From contig JAFSWT010000121.1 in the NCBI GenBank assembly GCA_017444395.1, positions 1 to 33,373 of the forward strand: a stretch of DNA of 33,373 nucleotides. Reading direction: 5' to 3'. The translations under genes and the position numbers were made by a program. Source of the DNA: Schwartzia sp. (in: firmicutes). GTDB taxonomy: Bacteria > Bacillota > Negativicutes > Selenomonadales > Selenomonadaceae. Shown piece by piece: positions 8,326 through 15,057 of the stretch (positions within the stretch are counted from its first letter, which is position 1; the number at the start of each line of letters is the position of its first letter). The notes beneath the pieces are model-generated. The model was not told where the DNA came from and ran no database searches. It worked only from the letters and a program-made list of their open reading frames with translations.

Positions 8326-8347
8326 ACGTAAGGCCGCGTCCTATAAT
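8319..8347 (+). promoter_or_regulatory. Consensus promoter of bioB
   Basis: A perfect TTGACA at 8319-8324 and a perfect TATAAT at 8342-8347 are separated by exactly 17 bases. Transcription should start near 8354, giving a leader of about 75 bases. Such a strong promoter makes sense if it is normally held off by the overlapping operator. Confidence 0.88.
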
Positions 8348-8429
8348 CTAGGGTGTGTTGAACGGTTCCCCATGGACCGGACGGCGCACCCTATCTTTTT
8401 GCCTTGCGGCAAAGAAACGAGGCTGTGAA

Positions 8430-9443
8430 ATGACAATGACGATTCCCGAACTCACCGAAAAGATCATCAACGGCTACCGCGTCAAGCGGGGTGACGACCT
8501 CTCGATTTTCCTCGACAGCGACCTTGAGGAGTTGCAGCGGGGCGCCGGGGCCATCCAGAAGCGCTACCGCCGCGACCACATCGACCTCTGCTCCATCATC
8601 AACGGCCGTAGCGGCCGCTGTCCCGAGAATTGCAAATACTGCGCCCAGTCCGCCTGCCACAAGACCGGCGTGGACGAATACGGTTTCCTGCCGAAAGAGG
8701 AAATCTACGCCGCCGCGAAGAAGAACCAGGAAGCGGGCCTGAACCGCTTCGCCATCGTCACTGCCGGCCGGGCCCTGACGGGCAAGGAGTTCGACCAGGC
8801 CATCGAGGCCTTCGAGATGATGAAAAAAGACCTCACCATCGAGCTCTGCGCCTCCATGGGTTTTTTGAACGCGGAGCAGTTCCACCGGCTGCATGAGGCC
8901 GGCGTCACCAGCTACCATCACAACATCGAGACGTCGCGCCGCTTCTTCCCGGAAATCTGTACCACCCACACCTACGACGACAAGATCCGCACGATAAAGC
9001 TCGCCCAGAAAGAGGGGCTTTGCGTCTGCTCCGGCGGCATCATCGGCATGGGCGAGACTTGGGAGGACCGCCTCGACATGGCCATCAGTCTGGCCGAGCT
9101 CGGCATCCAGTCCATTCCCGTCAACGTCCTCATGCCCATCAAGGGCACGGCGCTGGAGAACCAGCCGCAAATTCCCGGTACCGACGCCCTGCGCACCATC
9201 GCTTTCTTCCGCTTCATCAATCCCGAGGCCAACGTGCGCCTGGCCGCCGGCCGCAAGGTCCTGCCGGAGAACGGCGCCACCGCCTTCCTGGCCGGCGCCT
9301 CGGCCACTATCAGCGGCGACATGCTGACCACCAGCGGCACCACCATCAAGGGTGATTTCGAGATACTGAAGCGCCTGGGTCTGTCCAACGAAGGCCCCAA
9401 CGAATGGGAGGACGAGGAACTGCCGCAAGCCGTCGGCAAATGA
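8430..9443 (+). CDS. bioB: Biotin synthase (radical SAM)
   Basis: BioB inserts sulfur into dethiobiotin, the last step of biotin synthesis. The 337-residue protein has the radical-SAM motif C64-x3-C68-x2-C71 (CPENCKYC). Of the four ligands known for the auxiliary [2Fe-2S] cluster in E. coli (C97, C128, C188, R260), C140 in ELCASMG, C200 in VCSGG and R270 in VRLAAGR are present, but the first is Ala108 (RFAIVTAGR). An additional Cys76 lies just after the radical-SAM motif. This suggests a different auxiliary cluster, as reported for biotin synthases of strict anaerobes. The ATG at 8430 is preferred because an in-frame GTG at 8355 is at the transcription start. It is monocistronic; no other biotin genes are in the window. 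Confidence 0.95.
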   Translation: MTMTIPELTEKIINGYRVKRGDDLSIFLDSDLEELQRGAGAIQKRYRRDHIDLCSIINGRSGRCPENCKYCAQSACHKTGVDEYGFLPKEEIYAAAKKNQEAGLNRFAIVTAGRALTGKEFDQAIEAFEMMKKDLTIELCASMGFLNAEQFHRLHEAGVTSYHHNIETSRRFFPEICTTHTYDDKIRTIKLAQKEGLCVCSGGIIGMGETWEDRLDMAISLAELGIQSIPVNVLMPIKGTALENQPQIPGTDALRTIAFFRFINPEANVRLAAGRKVLPENGATAFLAGASATISGDMLTTSGTTIKGDFEILKRLGLSNEGPNEWEDEELPQAVGK

Positions 9444-9478
9444 TGGTTGCTACCTGAAAGAAAAATGACGGAACTACG

Positions 9479-9517
9479 AAAGCCGCTGCTGTTTTCTCAT
9501 AAACAGCAGCGGCTTTT
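9479..9517 (+). terminator. Rho-independent terminator of bioB
   Basis: A perfect 15-bp stem (9480-9494 with 9501-9515) has a 6-base loop and ends in TTTT. It starts about 36 bases after the bioB stop and isolates bioB from the next gene. Confidence 0.92.
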
Positions 9518-9567
9518 ATGTTGGAGTGACGCTTCCACTCGTTTGGTGTCGGAGGTTTTCCGGGGAT

Positions 9568-9596
9568 TTGTTTCCGTCGGCGGTTTTTGGTATAAT
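9568..9596 (+). promoter_or_regulatory. Promoter of the glycosyltransferase gene
   Basis: A perfect TATAAT at 9591-9596 with an extended -10 TGG sits 17 bases after a weak -35 TTGTTT (9568-9573). The start codon at 9638 is about 35 bases beyond the predicted transcription start. Confidence 0.7.
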
Positions 9597-9637
9597 GGGA
9601 AAACAATCCGCAGGCAAAGGGAAGGGGGGAGAGCGAA

Positions 9638-10453
9638 TTGGGACGGATAGGGCGTTTTCTGATGGGGCTGGTCCTCGTCTTTTTCCTGGGTTTTTTCCTG
9701 GCGGGCGGACGTGATGTGCTGCGGCCCGAGACGCTGACACGCGTGACCGGATGGCTCTCCGCCCCGGCCCCGGTGGAAGGATCGGACAAAGCGGCAGCGC
9801 CGGCCGCGTCCTCGCCGCTGGCAGACGCGGCCGTGCGCTGCCATCGCCTGATTTTCCTGCCGGAGGCCGTCAATGCCCGCGTCCCGGCGGAGCACTTCGT
9901 GCCCGTCAGCCGGATGCCAAACCGGCTGACCGAGGCCATCGTGGCCGTCGAGGACAGCCGCTTTTACCAACACCCCGGCTTTGATATCGAGGCCATCGCC
10001 CGGGCGGCCCTCGTGAACATACGCTCCGGCGAGATCGAGGAAGGCGCCAGCACCATCACCCAGCAGCTGGTGAAAAACCTGTTCCTCACCCCGGATCGGA
10101 CCTTTGACCGCAAGGCAGAGGAACTGGCACTGGCCCTCGACTTCGAGGCCCGTTACTCCAAGAACGAGATCCTGGCGCTTTACCTCAACACCATTTACTT
10201 CGGCTCCGGCTTTTACGGCATCTATGACGCCGCCCACGGTTACTTCGGCAAGGAACCATCGGCGCTGTCGCTGCCTGAGGCGGCAATGCTGGCGGGGCTG
10301 CCCAACGCGCCGTCTCTCTACTCCCCCTACGAGGACTTCCTGATGGCCAAGCGGCGGCAGTTCGTCGTGCTGGACGCCATGGTCCGGGCCGGGTACATCG
10401 ACGAGCGTACCGCCACCGAAGCCAAGATCGCGCCAATCTACCTGGTGCATTGA
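9638..10453 (+). CDS. Monofunctional peptidoglycan glycosyltransferase (GT51)
   Basis: This enzyme polymerises lipid II into glycan strands at the outer face of the cytoplasmic membrane. The 271-residue protein has one N-terminal TM helix (residues 7-24) and a single GT51 domain. Its motifs are VEDSRFYQHPGFD (catalytic E105), GASTITQQLVKNLFL, RKAEELALALDFE, KNEILALYLNTIYFG and LPEAAMLAGLPNAP. No transpeptidase domain follows, so it is of the MtgA/SgtB type rather than a class A penicillin-binding protein. The start is TTG at 9638, supported by an AGGGGGGAG ribosome binding site a few bases upstream. Strong terminators on both sides make it a single-gene unit. Confidence 0.92.
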   Translation: MGRIGRFLMGLVLVFFLGFFLAGGRDVLRPETLTRVTGWLSAPAPVEGSDKAAAPAASSPLADAAVRCHRLIFLPEAVNARVPAEHFVPVSRMPNRLTEAIVAVEDSRFYQHPGFDIEAIARAALVNIRSGEIEEGASTITQQLVKNLFLTPDRTFDRKAEELALALDFEARYSKNEILALYLNTIYFGSGFYGIYDAAHGYFGKEPSALSLPEAAMLAGLPNAPSLYSPYEDFLMAKRRQFVVLDAMVRAGYIDERTATEAKIAPIYLVH

Positions 10454-10490
10454 AGGGCCCCGCTTGCTGGGAGTACTTCTTTCTCAAAAT

Positions 10491-10539
10491 AAAAGAACGC
10501 CGTTTCCGAGACACAGCCCTGGAGACGGCGTTCTTTTTT
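10491..10539. terminator. Bidirectional terminator between the glycosyltransferase and rsmI
   Basis: AAAAGAACGCCGT at 10491-10503 pairs with ACGGCGTTCTTTTTT at 10525-10539, and the stem extends inward through TCC/GGA. It has a T-run on the plus side and TTTTATTTT on the minus side, so it can stop the two converging units. Confidence 0.9.
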
Positions 10540-10555
10540 GCGATTTGGTGAGCAT

Positions 10556-11446
10556 TCAATCGGGGGCCTGTTCCTGCGCCAGGACGCGCTGGTAGACCTC
10601 CCGGCGGGAGAGATTGAGCCGGCGGGCCGCTTCGCGGATGGCGTCCTTTTTGGCAAGGCCCTGCGCCATGAGGTCCGTCACGGTTCGGACCGGATCCGCC
10701 GGAACTGTCTCGCCGCCGGCCGGAGCATCGTCAGCGCCGGCGACGACGATCACGAATTCGCCCCGGGGCTCGTTTTCGGCGAAATGGGCCCGCAACGCCG
10801 ACAGCTTCCCTCGCCGGAACTCCTCAAATTTCTTCGTGATTTCCCGGCCGATGACCGCCTCCCGGTCCCCCAGGGCTTCGGCAATGGCGGTCAGCGTCGC
10901 GGTCAGATGGTGGGGCGCTTCGTAGAACAGCAGTGTTTCCCGGTGGTTCCGGATTTCCGCCAGCCGTTCCCGCCGCTTTGGCAGCGTGCGGGGCAGGAAA
11001 CCGACGAAGGCGAAGCGGGTGGTGTCGAGCCCCGAGGCGATGAGCGCCGAAAGCGCCGCGTTGGCTCCGGGGAGCGGTGTCACCGGGATTCCTGCTTCGA
11101 TGGCCAGTTGGGCCAAATGGCTGCCGGGGTCGGCGATACCCGGCAGACCGGCGTCACTGACGCAGGCGATACGAGCCCCGGCCAGCATCCTCTCTATCAG
11201 CCGGGGGCCTTTTTCCAGCTTGTTGTGCTCGTGGTAGCTGGTGAGGGGGGTATGGATGTCGAAATGCGCCAGCAGGCCCCGGGTATGGCGAGTATCCTCG
11301 GCGGCGATGAGGTCCGCCTCCCGCAGCACCCGCACCGCCCGATAGGTCATGTCCTCGAGATTGCCGATGGGCGTGGCGCATAAATAAAGGGCGCCTGGTC
11401 CCGGCGCCCCGGTTCTTTCCGTTTCATTGTCCCGCGGTTGTTCCAT
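10556..11446 (-). CDS. rsmI: 16S rRNA 2'-O-ribose C1402 methyltransferase RsmI
   Basis: RsmI methylates the ribose of C1402 in the ribosomal decoding centre using S-adenosylmethionine. The 296-residue protein has the tetrapyrrole-methylase fold signatures of the family: LYLCATPIGNLEDMTYRA at the N-terminus, AAEDTRHTRGLL, SYHEHN, CVSDAGLPGIADPG, PLPGANAALSALIASGL, FLPR and LLFYEAPHHL. The C-terminal helical part (KKDAIREAARRLNLSRREVYQRV) is also typical. It is the last gene of the minus-strand operon, 3 bases after the preceding methyltransferase, with AAAGG upstream of its ATG. The same neighbourhood occurs in Bacillus (yabB-yazA-yabC), but yazA is missing here. Confidence 0.95.
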   Translation of the reverse strand: MEQPRDNETERTGAPGPGALYLCATPIGNLEDMTYRAVRVLREADLIAAEDTRHTRGLLAHFDIHTPLTSYHEHNKLEKGPRLIERMLAGARIACVSDAGLPGIADPGSHLAQLAIEAGIPVTPLPGANAALSALIASGLDTTRFAFVGFLPRTLPKRRERLAEIRNHRETLLFYEAPHHLTATLTAIAEALGDREAVIGREITKKFEEFRRGKLSALRAHFAENEPRGEFVIVVAGADDAPAGGETVPADPVRTVTDLMAQGLAKKDAIREAARRLNLSRREVYQRVLAQEQAPD

Positions 11447-11449
11447 GAC

Positions 11450-12292
11450 TTATCCTTTCCTCTTCGGTTCGCTGGCGGCGGCAACGTCGCCATAGATGGC
11501 GAGAAGCTCCGGCGTGTAGGCGCCATCCGCCCCGTAAATGTTCAGCGTCGGCAGCCATCGGAGATGGCCGGCCGCGCTGCCGGCCACTGCTTCAATCAGT
11601 GCCAGATTGGGTGGTCGGTCTGCCCGGGGCTGGACGAGCCGGGCCCGCCGGGGGACCAGGCCGTTTTCCCTGAGTGTCCGGAAGATTTCATCCAACCGCT
11701 CCGGGATATGGATCATGGCCAGCCGGCCCCGGTCCCGCAGCGCGTACCGTGCCGCCCGGACCACGTCGGCCAGTGTCGCCGTGACCTCGTGCCGGGCTGC
11801 GGCGCGGGCCGCCCGGGGACTGATCTTTCCCTGCCCCAGAGGATAGTACGGCGGATTGGTGACGACGATATCGAAGCCGGCGGCCGGGCAGAGGCGCTCG
11901 ATGCCCCGGTAGTCCCCCGGACGTATGGTGATGCGGTCCGCGAGGCCGTTCAGCGCGACGCTGCGGGCGGCCATATCCGCCAGGGTCTCGTCGAGCTCGA
12001 TGGCCTCGATATGGGCGACTTCTTCCGCCATCAGGAGCGGAATGGCGCCGGTGCCGGTCCCCAGGTCCAACACCCGGTCCCGGGGGCGCCAACGGGGAAA
12101 ATGGGCCAGCCGCACCGCGTCCATGGCGAAGCAATAAGCGTCCGTCCGCTGAATCACGCGCCGACCCAGATGGCAGAGATCGTCCAGCCGTTCTCCCGGT
12201 CGCAGGAACCGTTGGGGGTCCGGTGGCGTCTCCGGTTCAGCGGGGAGCGGTGGGGTGTCAGGGCCGTTTTTCGTTGCCGTCCCGTCCCTCAT
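11450..12292 (-). CDS. tRNA1(Val) A37 N6-methyltransferase-like protein (YabB/TrmN6 family)
   Basis: The 280-residue SAM-dependent methyltransferase has motif I as LDLGTGTGAIPLLMAEE, the acidic ribose-binding segment IEAIELDE, and the catalytic NPPY motif of adenine or glutamine N-methyltransferases in VVTNPPYYPLGQG. The N-terminal RLDDLCHLGRRVIQRTDAYCFAMDAVRLAHF is the usual opening of the YabB/YfiC group, which methylates N6 of A37 in tRNA1(Val). Its position between ricT and rsmI matches yabB in Bacillus. The ATG overlaps the ricT stop by 4 bases. The first 20 or so residues are polar and poorly conserved. The substrate is inferred from family and neighbourhood. Confidence 0.88.
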   Translation of the reverse strand: MRDGTATKNGPDTPPLPAEPETPPDPQRFLRPGERLDDLCHLGRRVIQRTDAYCFAMDAVRLAHFPRWRPRDRVLDLGTGTGAIPLLMAEEVAHIEAIELDETLADMAARSVALNGLADRITIRPGDYRGIERLCPAAGFDIVVTNPPYYPLGQGKISPRAARAAARHEVTATLADVVRAARYALRDRGRLAMIHIPERLDEIFRTLRENGLVPRRARLVQPRADRPPNLALIEAVAGSAAGHLRWLPTLNIYGADGAYTPELLAIYGDVAAASEPKRKG

Positions 12293-13467
12293 GCCTTGGT
12301 ATCCGGCGGCGTCTTACCGGGTCTCGGCTCGCCGTCCCGCGGCCGTTCACCGCCGCGGCGGTCCGGTCTGGGGCCGCGGTCCGGACGGCCTTTGGCATCC
12401 CGGGGCCGGCGGTCGCGTCGTTCTTTCTTGTGTTCCCGGTCGCGGTTCTCAAAGTCGCCACTCTTGCGACGGGGACGGTCCTCCCGGGGCTTCCCGTCCC
12501 GTGGCGGCCGGCCTTCAGCGTGCTTTTCCCGGTTGCGGCGGCCGTGTCCGCCCCGGTTCCGGCGCGGCCGGTCGCCGTCCCCAAACTCCGATTCGCTTTC
12601 CAGGGCGGCGATGGCGGCCAGAGCTGCCACCTGCGCCAAGTCCTCCTCCGGGTCCTTGACGATGATATCCTCCCAGGAGGAAACGATGGTCTTGTTGTCG
12701 TCCAGCAGAATCGTGGCCGACCGCCGCTGCTGGTTGATGGAGATGACCCGGCCCTCACCTTCGGCGCTGACGATGCGGTTGCCCGGCTCCGGCGCCTGCA
12801 CCTTCTTCGGGACGCATCCCTGGCAGTTGGAATACCCGTCGCTCTCGTACTTCAGACAGCACATGAGCCGTCCGCAGATGCCGGAAATCTTCGTGGGGTT
12901 CAGCGACAGGTTCTGCTCCTTCGCCATGCGAATGGACACCGGCGCGAAATCGCCAAGGAAGGTGGCGCAGCAGAGGGGGCGTCCACAGCAGCCAATGCCG
13001 CCCAGAAGCTTCGCCTCGTCCCGTACACCGATTTGCCGCAGCTCGATGCGGGTGCGGAAGACCGCCGCCAGGTCCTTCACCAGCTCGCGGAAATCCACCC
13101 GGCCATCGGCGGTGAAGTAGAACACGATCTTGTTTATGTCGAAGGTGTATTCGACGCCCACCAGCTTCATCGGCAGGTCGCGGGCCGCAATCTTTTCCAC
13201 GCAGATGGCGAAAGCTTCCTTTTCCTGTTCGTGGTTTTTCTTCACCCGTTCCAGGTCCTCGGCGGTGGCCTTGCGCTGCACCGCTTTCAGGGGAAGCGTG
13301 ACTTCCTCGTCCGGAATCTGTCGCGGGCCCAGCACTACATGGCCAAACTCCACGCCCCGGGTCGTCTCGACGATGACATCGTCACCCGCCGCGATCTCCA
13401 GAGGGCCTATGCCAAAATAATATATCTTGCCCGCTTGCTTGAAGCGGACACCAACTACCGTTTGCAT
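12289..13467 (-). CDS. ricT: RicT/YaaT, PSP1-domain regulator with a long charged C-terminal tail
   Basis: RicT is a component of the Y-complex, which in Bacillus helps RNase Y mature mRNAs and affects competence, sporulation and biofilm. The PSP1 core covers residues 1-290. The Cys clusters GGIGCCGRPLCC and GICGRLMCC, then NCQGC, are the Fe-S ligands of the family. After about residue 297 comes a tail of nearly 95 residues made mostly of Arg, Asp, Gly, Pro and Lys. Bacillus RicT is about 275 residues and lacks such a tail. Two ATG codons are adjacent (13470 and 13467); the second is better spaced from AGGAGG (5 bases rather than 2). The gene lies 9 bases or so after holB and overlaps the next start. 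Confidence 0.93.
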   Translation of the reverse strand: MQTVVGVRFKQAGKIYYFGIGPLEIAAGDDVIVETTRGVEFGHVVLGPRQIPDEEVTLPLKAVQRKATAEDLERVKKNHEQEKEAFAICVEKIAARDLPMKLVGVEYTFDINKIVFYFTADGRVDFRELVKDLAAVFRTRIELRQIGVRDEAKLLGGIGCCGRPLCCATFLGDFAPVSIRMAKEQNLSLNPTKISGICGRLMCCLKYESDGYSNCQGCVPKKVQAPEPGNRIVSAEGEGRVISINQQRRSATILLDDNKTIVSSWEDIIVKDPEEDLAQVAALAAIAALESESEFGDGDRPRRNRGGHGRRNREKHAEGRPPRDGKPREDRPRRKSGDFENRDREHKKERRDRRPRDAKGRPDRGPRPDRRGGERPRDGEPRPGKTPPDTKA

Positions 13468-13476
13468 CATATCCTC

Positions 13477-14490
13477 CTATTGGGCGTCCTCCGCCGTTTC
13501 GGTCATTTGTATCGGCAGCGCCTCCATGAGCAGGCGGCTGTTCGCGTTCGAGGTCAGAAGCCGCCGCTCCGCCTCGCTGGTCAGTGCCACCAGGGAAAAT
13601 ACCCGGCTTTCCGGGTATTCCTTCACCAGCGGCGCCAACCGTCCGGCGATATCCCGCTGGCGAAGAGCGCAGCCACTGTATAGTGCCAGAAGATCACGCA
13701 ACGCCAGGCGGAAAAAGCGCAACCACTCGGCCAGTTCTTCGGCCGAGAGCGCCCCCAGCCGTTTCCCCTCGGCCCAAACATGCTCCATGTCAAATTTCGG
13801 AAGGGACGCCAGAATCCGCAGGGCGTCGTCCCGCCGCTCCAGGGCACCGTCCTCGTGGAGGGTCAGCGCCCGGCCGGCGCTGCCACCGGAGAGCGCCGCC
13901 AGCGAGGCCGCCTCGTCCGCAGCCAGCCCCCGCTCGGTCAGGATGTGGGCTATATCCGCTTCGGACAAGGGCCCGAAGGGAACGACAAGACAGCGGGACA
14001 CCACGGTGTCGAGAAGCGCTGCCCGGGCACTGGCAATCAGCAGGAAGACAACTTGCCGTCCCGGCTCCTCCAGCGTCTTGAGCAGGCAATTCGCCGCCGC
14101 CTCGTTCATCCGGTCAGCCCCGTCAATCACGACCACCCGTCCGGCGGAAACGGCCGCCGGGGCCCGGGAAAGATCGGTTTGCAGCTCGCGTACCGCTTCG
14201 ATGCGGAGTACGGGCGCCGCCTTGCCCCGTTTCTCCGGTTCCAAACGATAAAGATTGGGATGGGCGCCGGCCTGAAGGGCCTGACAGCTGGGGCAGCTGC
14301 CGCAGGGCATGGCATCCGCCGGACGGGCGCAAAGAATCGTGGCGGCGGCAGCCTCCGCGGTCAGCCGTTTGCCGACGCCGGCGGGGCCGAGCAATAAGAG
14401 CGCGTGGGGCAGTCGGTCCTCCCGGAGCATCTGCCGGAGACGCCGGATTGGCTCCGCCTGCCCAATGATGGCCTCCCAGGACGTCATCAT
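13477..14490 (-). CDS. holB: DNA polymerase III delta-prime subunit
   Basis: Delta-prime is the stator of the clamp loader. This 337-residue protein has the AAA+ fold with a Walker A-like GPAGVGKR (residues 35-42) in which the usual Thr/Ser after GK is Arg, consistent with a subunit that does not hydrolyse ATP. The zinc-binding cysteines are C54, C63, C66 and C69 (CGSCPSC). Later motifs are VVVIDGADRMNEAAANCLLKTLEEP and the SRC arginine-finger motif in VVSRCLVVPF. The ATG overlaps the yaaR stop codon by one base (TGATG), so the two are translationally coupled. The Bacillus gene order yaaR-holB-yaaT is retained. Confidence 0.93.
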   Translation of the reverse strand: MMTSWEAIIGQAEPIRRLRQMLREDRLPHALLLLGPAGVGKRLTAEAAAATILCARPADAMPCGSCPSCQALQAGAHPNLYRLEPEKRGKAAPVLRIEAVRELQTDLSRAPAAVSAGRVVVIDGADRMNEAAANCLLKTLEEPGRQVVFLLIASARAALLDTVVSRCLVVPFGPLSEADIAHILTERGLAADEAASLAALSGGSAGRALTLHEDGALERRDDALRILASLPKFDMEHVWAEGKRLGALSAEELAEWLRFFRLALRDLLALYSGCALRQRDIAGRLAPLVKEYPESRVFSLVALTSEAERRLLTSNANSRLLMEALPIQMTETAEDAQ

Positions 14491-14945
14491 CAGCTGTAAA
14501 GGTCTACCAGCATGCCGCGGATCGCGTCCTGGGAGGCGACGATGGACAGAGAATCCGCCTGTCCAAGGCGGATGTGCTCCGCCATTGCCTCCAGCTCATC
14601 GTCAATCTTGCGGACCGTGGTATAGACCTTCTGCCGCCCCAGCCGGTCCCAGCCGGCGCTGGAGTTCAGGGAATACATCCGGGAGACGACTTCGCCCACG
14701 AATTCCTTGACGAGGCTTCGGTAGGATTTCAGCTCGTCATAAGTGGGCGTGTTGGTGAGCCGCGCTCCCTGCTCGTCGATTTTCTTGAGCAGGGCCTCCA
14801 GTTCTTCCCGGGTCATGCCGCTCTGCTGGTCGGCGAGCTCCGAGGAAAACGACGTGTCCATCCCGGAAACGCGGTCATGGGAAGCGCGCGCAACCGGCGG
14901 CGTTGTCGTGGACGAGCGTTGGGACGATAAAGCGTTAACTTTCAT
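14490..14945 (-). CDS. yaaR: YaaR family protein (DUF327)
   Basis: The 151-residue protein is recognisable as DUF327 by MTREELEALLKKIDEQGARL, TYDELKSYRSLVKEFVGEVV and VRKIDDELEAMAEHI near the C-terminus, plus its location directly before holB as in Bacillus. It is mostly alpha-helical, with a polar Ser/Thr-rich N-terminus (residues 1-45). No catalytic motif is visible and the molecular function of the family is not established. A GAGGGTGG ribosome binding site lies upstream of the ATG. It is the first gene of its operon; tmk and yaaQ, which precede it in Bacillus, are absent. Confidence 0.9.
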   Translation of the reverse strand: MKVNALSSQRSSTTTPPVARASHDRVSGMDTSFSSELADQQSGMTREELEALLKKIDEQGARLTNTPTYDELKSYRSLVKEFVGEVVSRMYSLNSSAGWDRLGRQKVYTTVRKIDDELEAMAEHIRLGQADSLSIVASQDAIRGMLVDLYS

Positions 14946-15024
14946 AAGAATTCCACCCTCAATTTCCGGGGCGCGTGGGGCGCGCTCCTTTCCGGTATCG
15001 CCTGGCAGTTCTGCCTATCCTTTA

Positions 15025-15053
15025 ATTATAACGGCTGCGCGGCAAATTGGCAA
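15025..15053 (-). promoter_or_regulatory. Promoter of the yaaR-holB-ricT-rsmI operon
   Basis: On the minus strand, TTGCCA (15053-15048) and a perfect TATAAT (15030-15025) are 17 bases apart. Transcription should start near 15018, about 70 bases before yaaR. The promoter begins only 4 bases after the stop of the FIST-kinase gene, and no terminator is visible between them, so some readthrough is possible. Confidence 0.82.
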
Positions 15054-15057
15054 CCGT

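Noticed and set aside
14590..14613. The altered Walker A motif of HolB (Arg in place of Thr/Ser) as a defect
   Set aside because: Delta-prime subunits do not need to hydrolyse ATP and often have a degenerate P-loop (the motif GPAGVGKR, residues 35-42, lies near the 5' end of the minus-strand gene).
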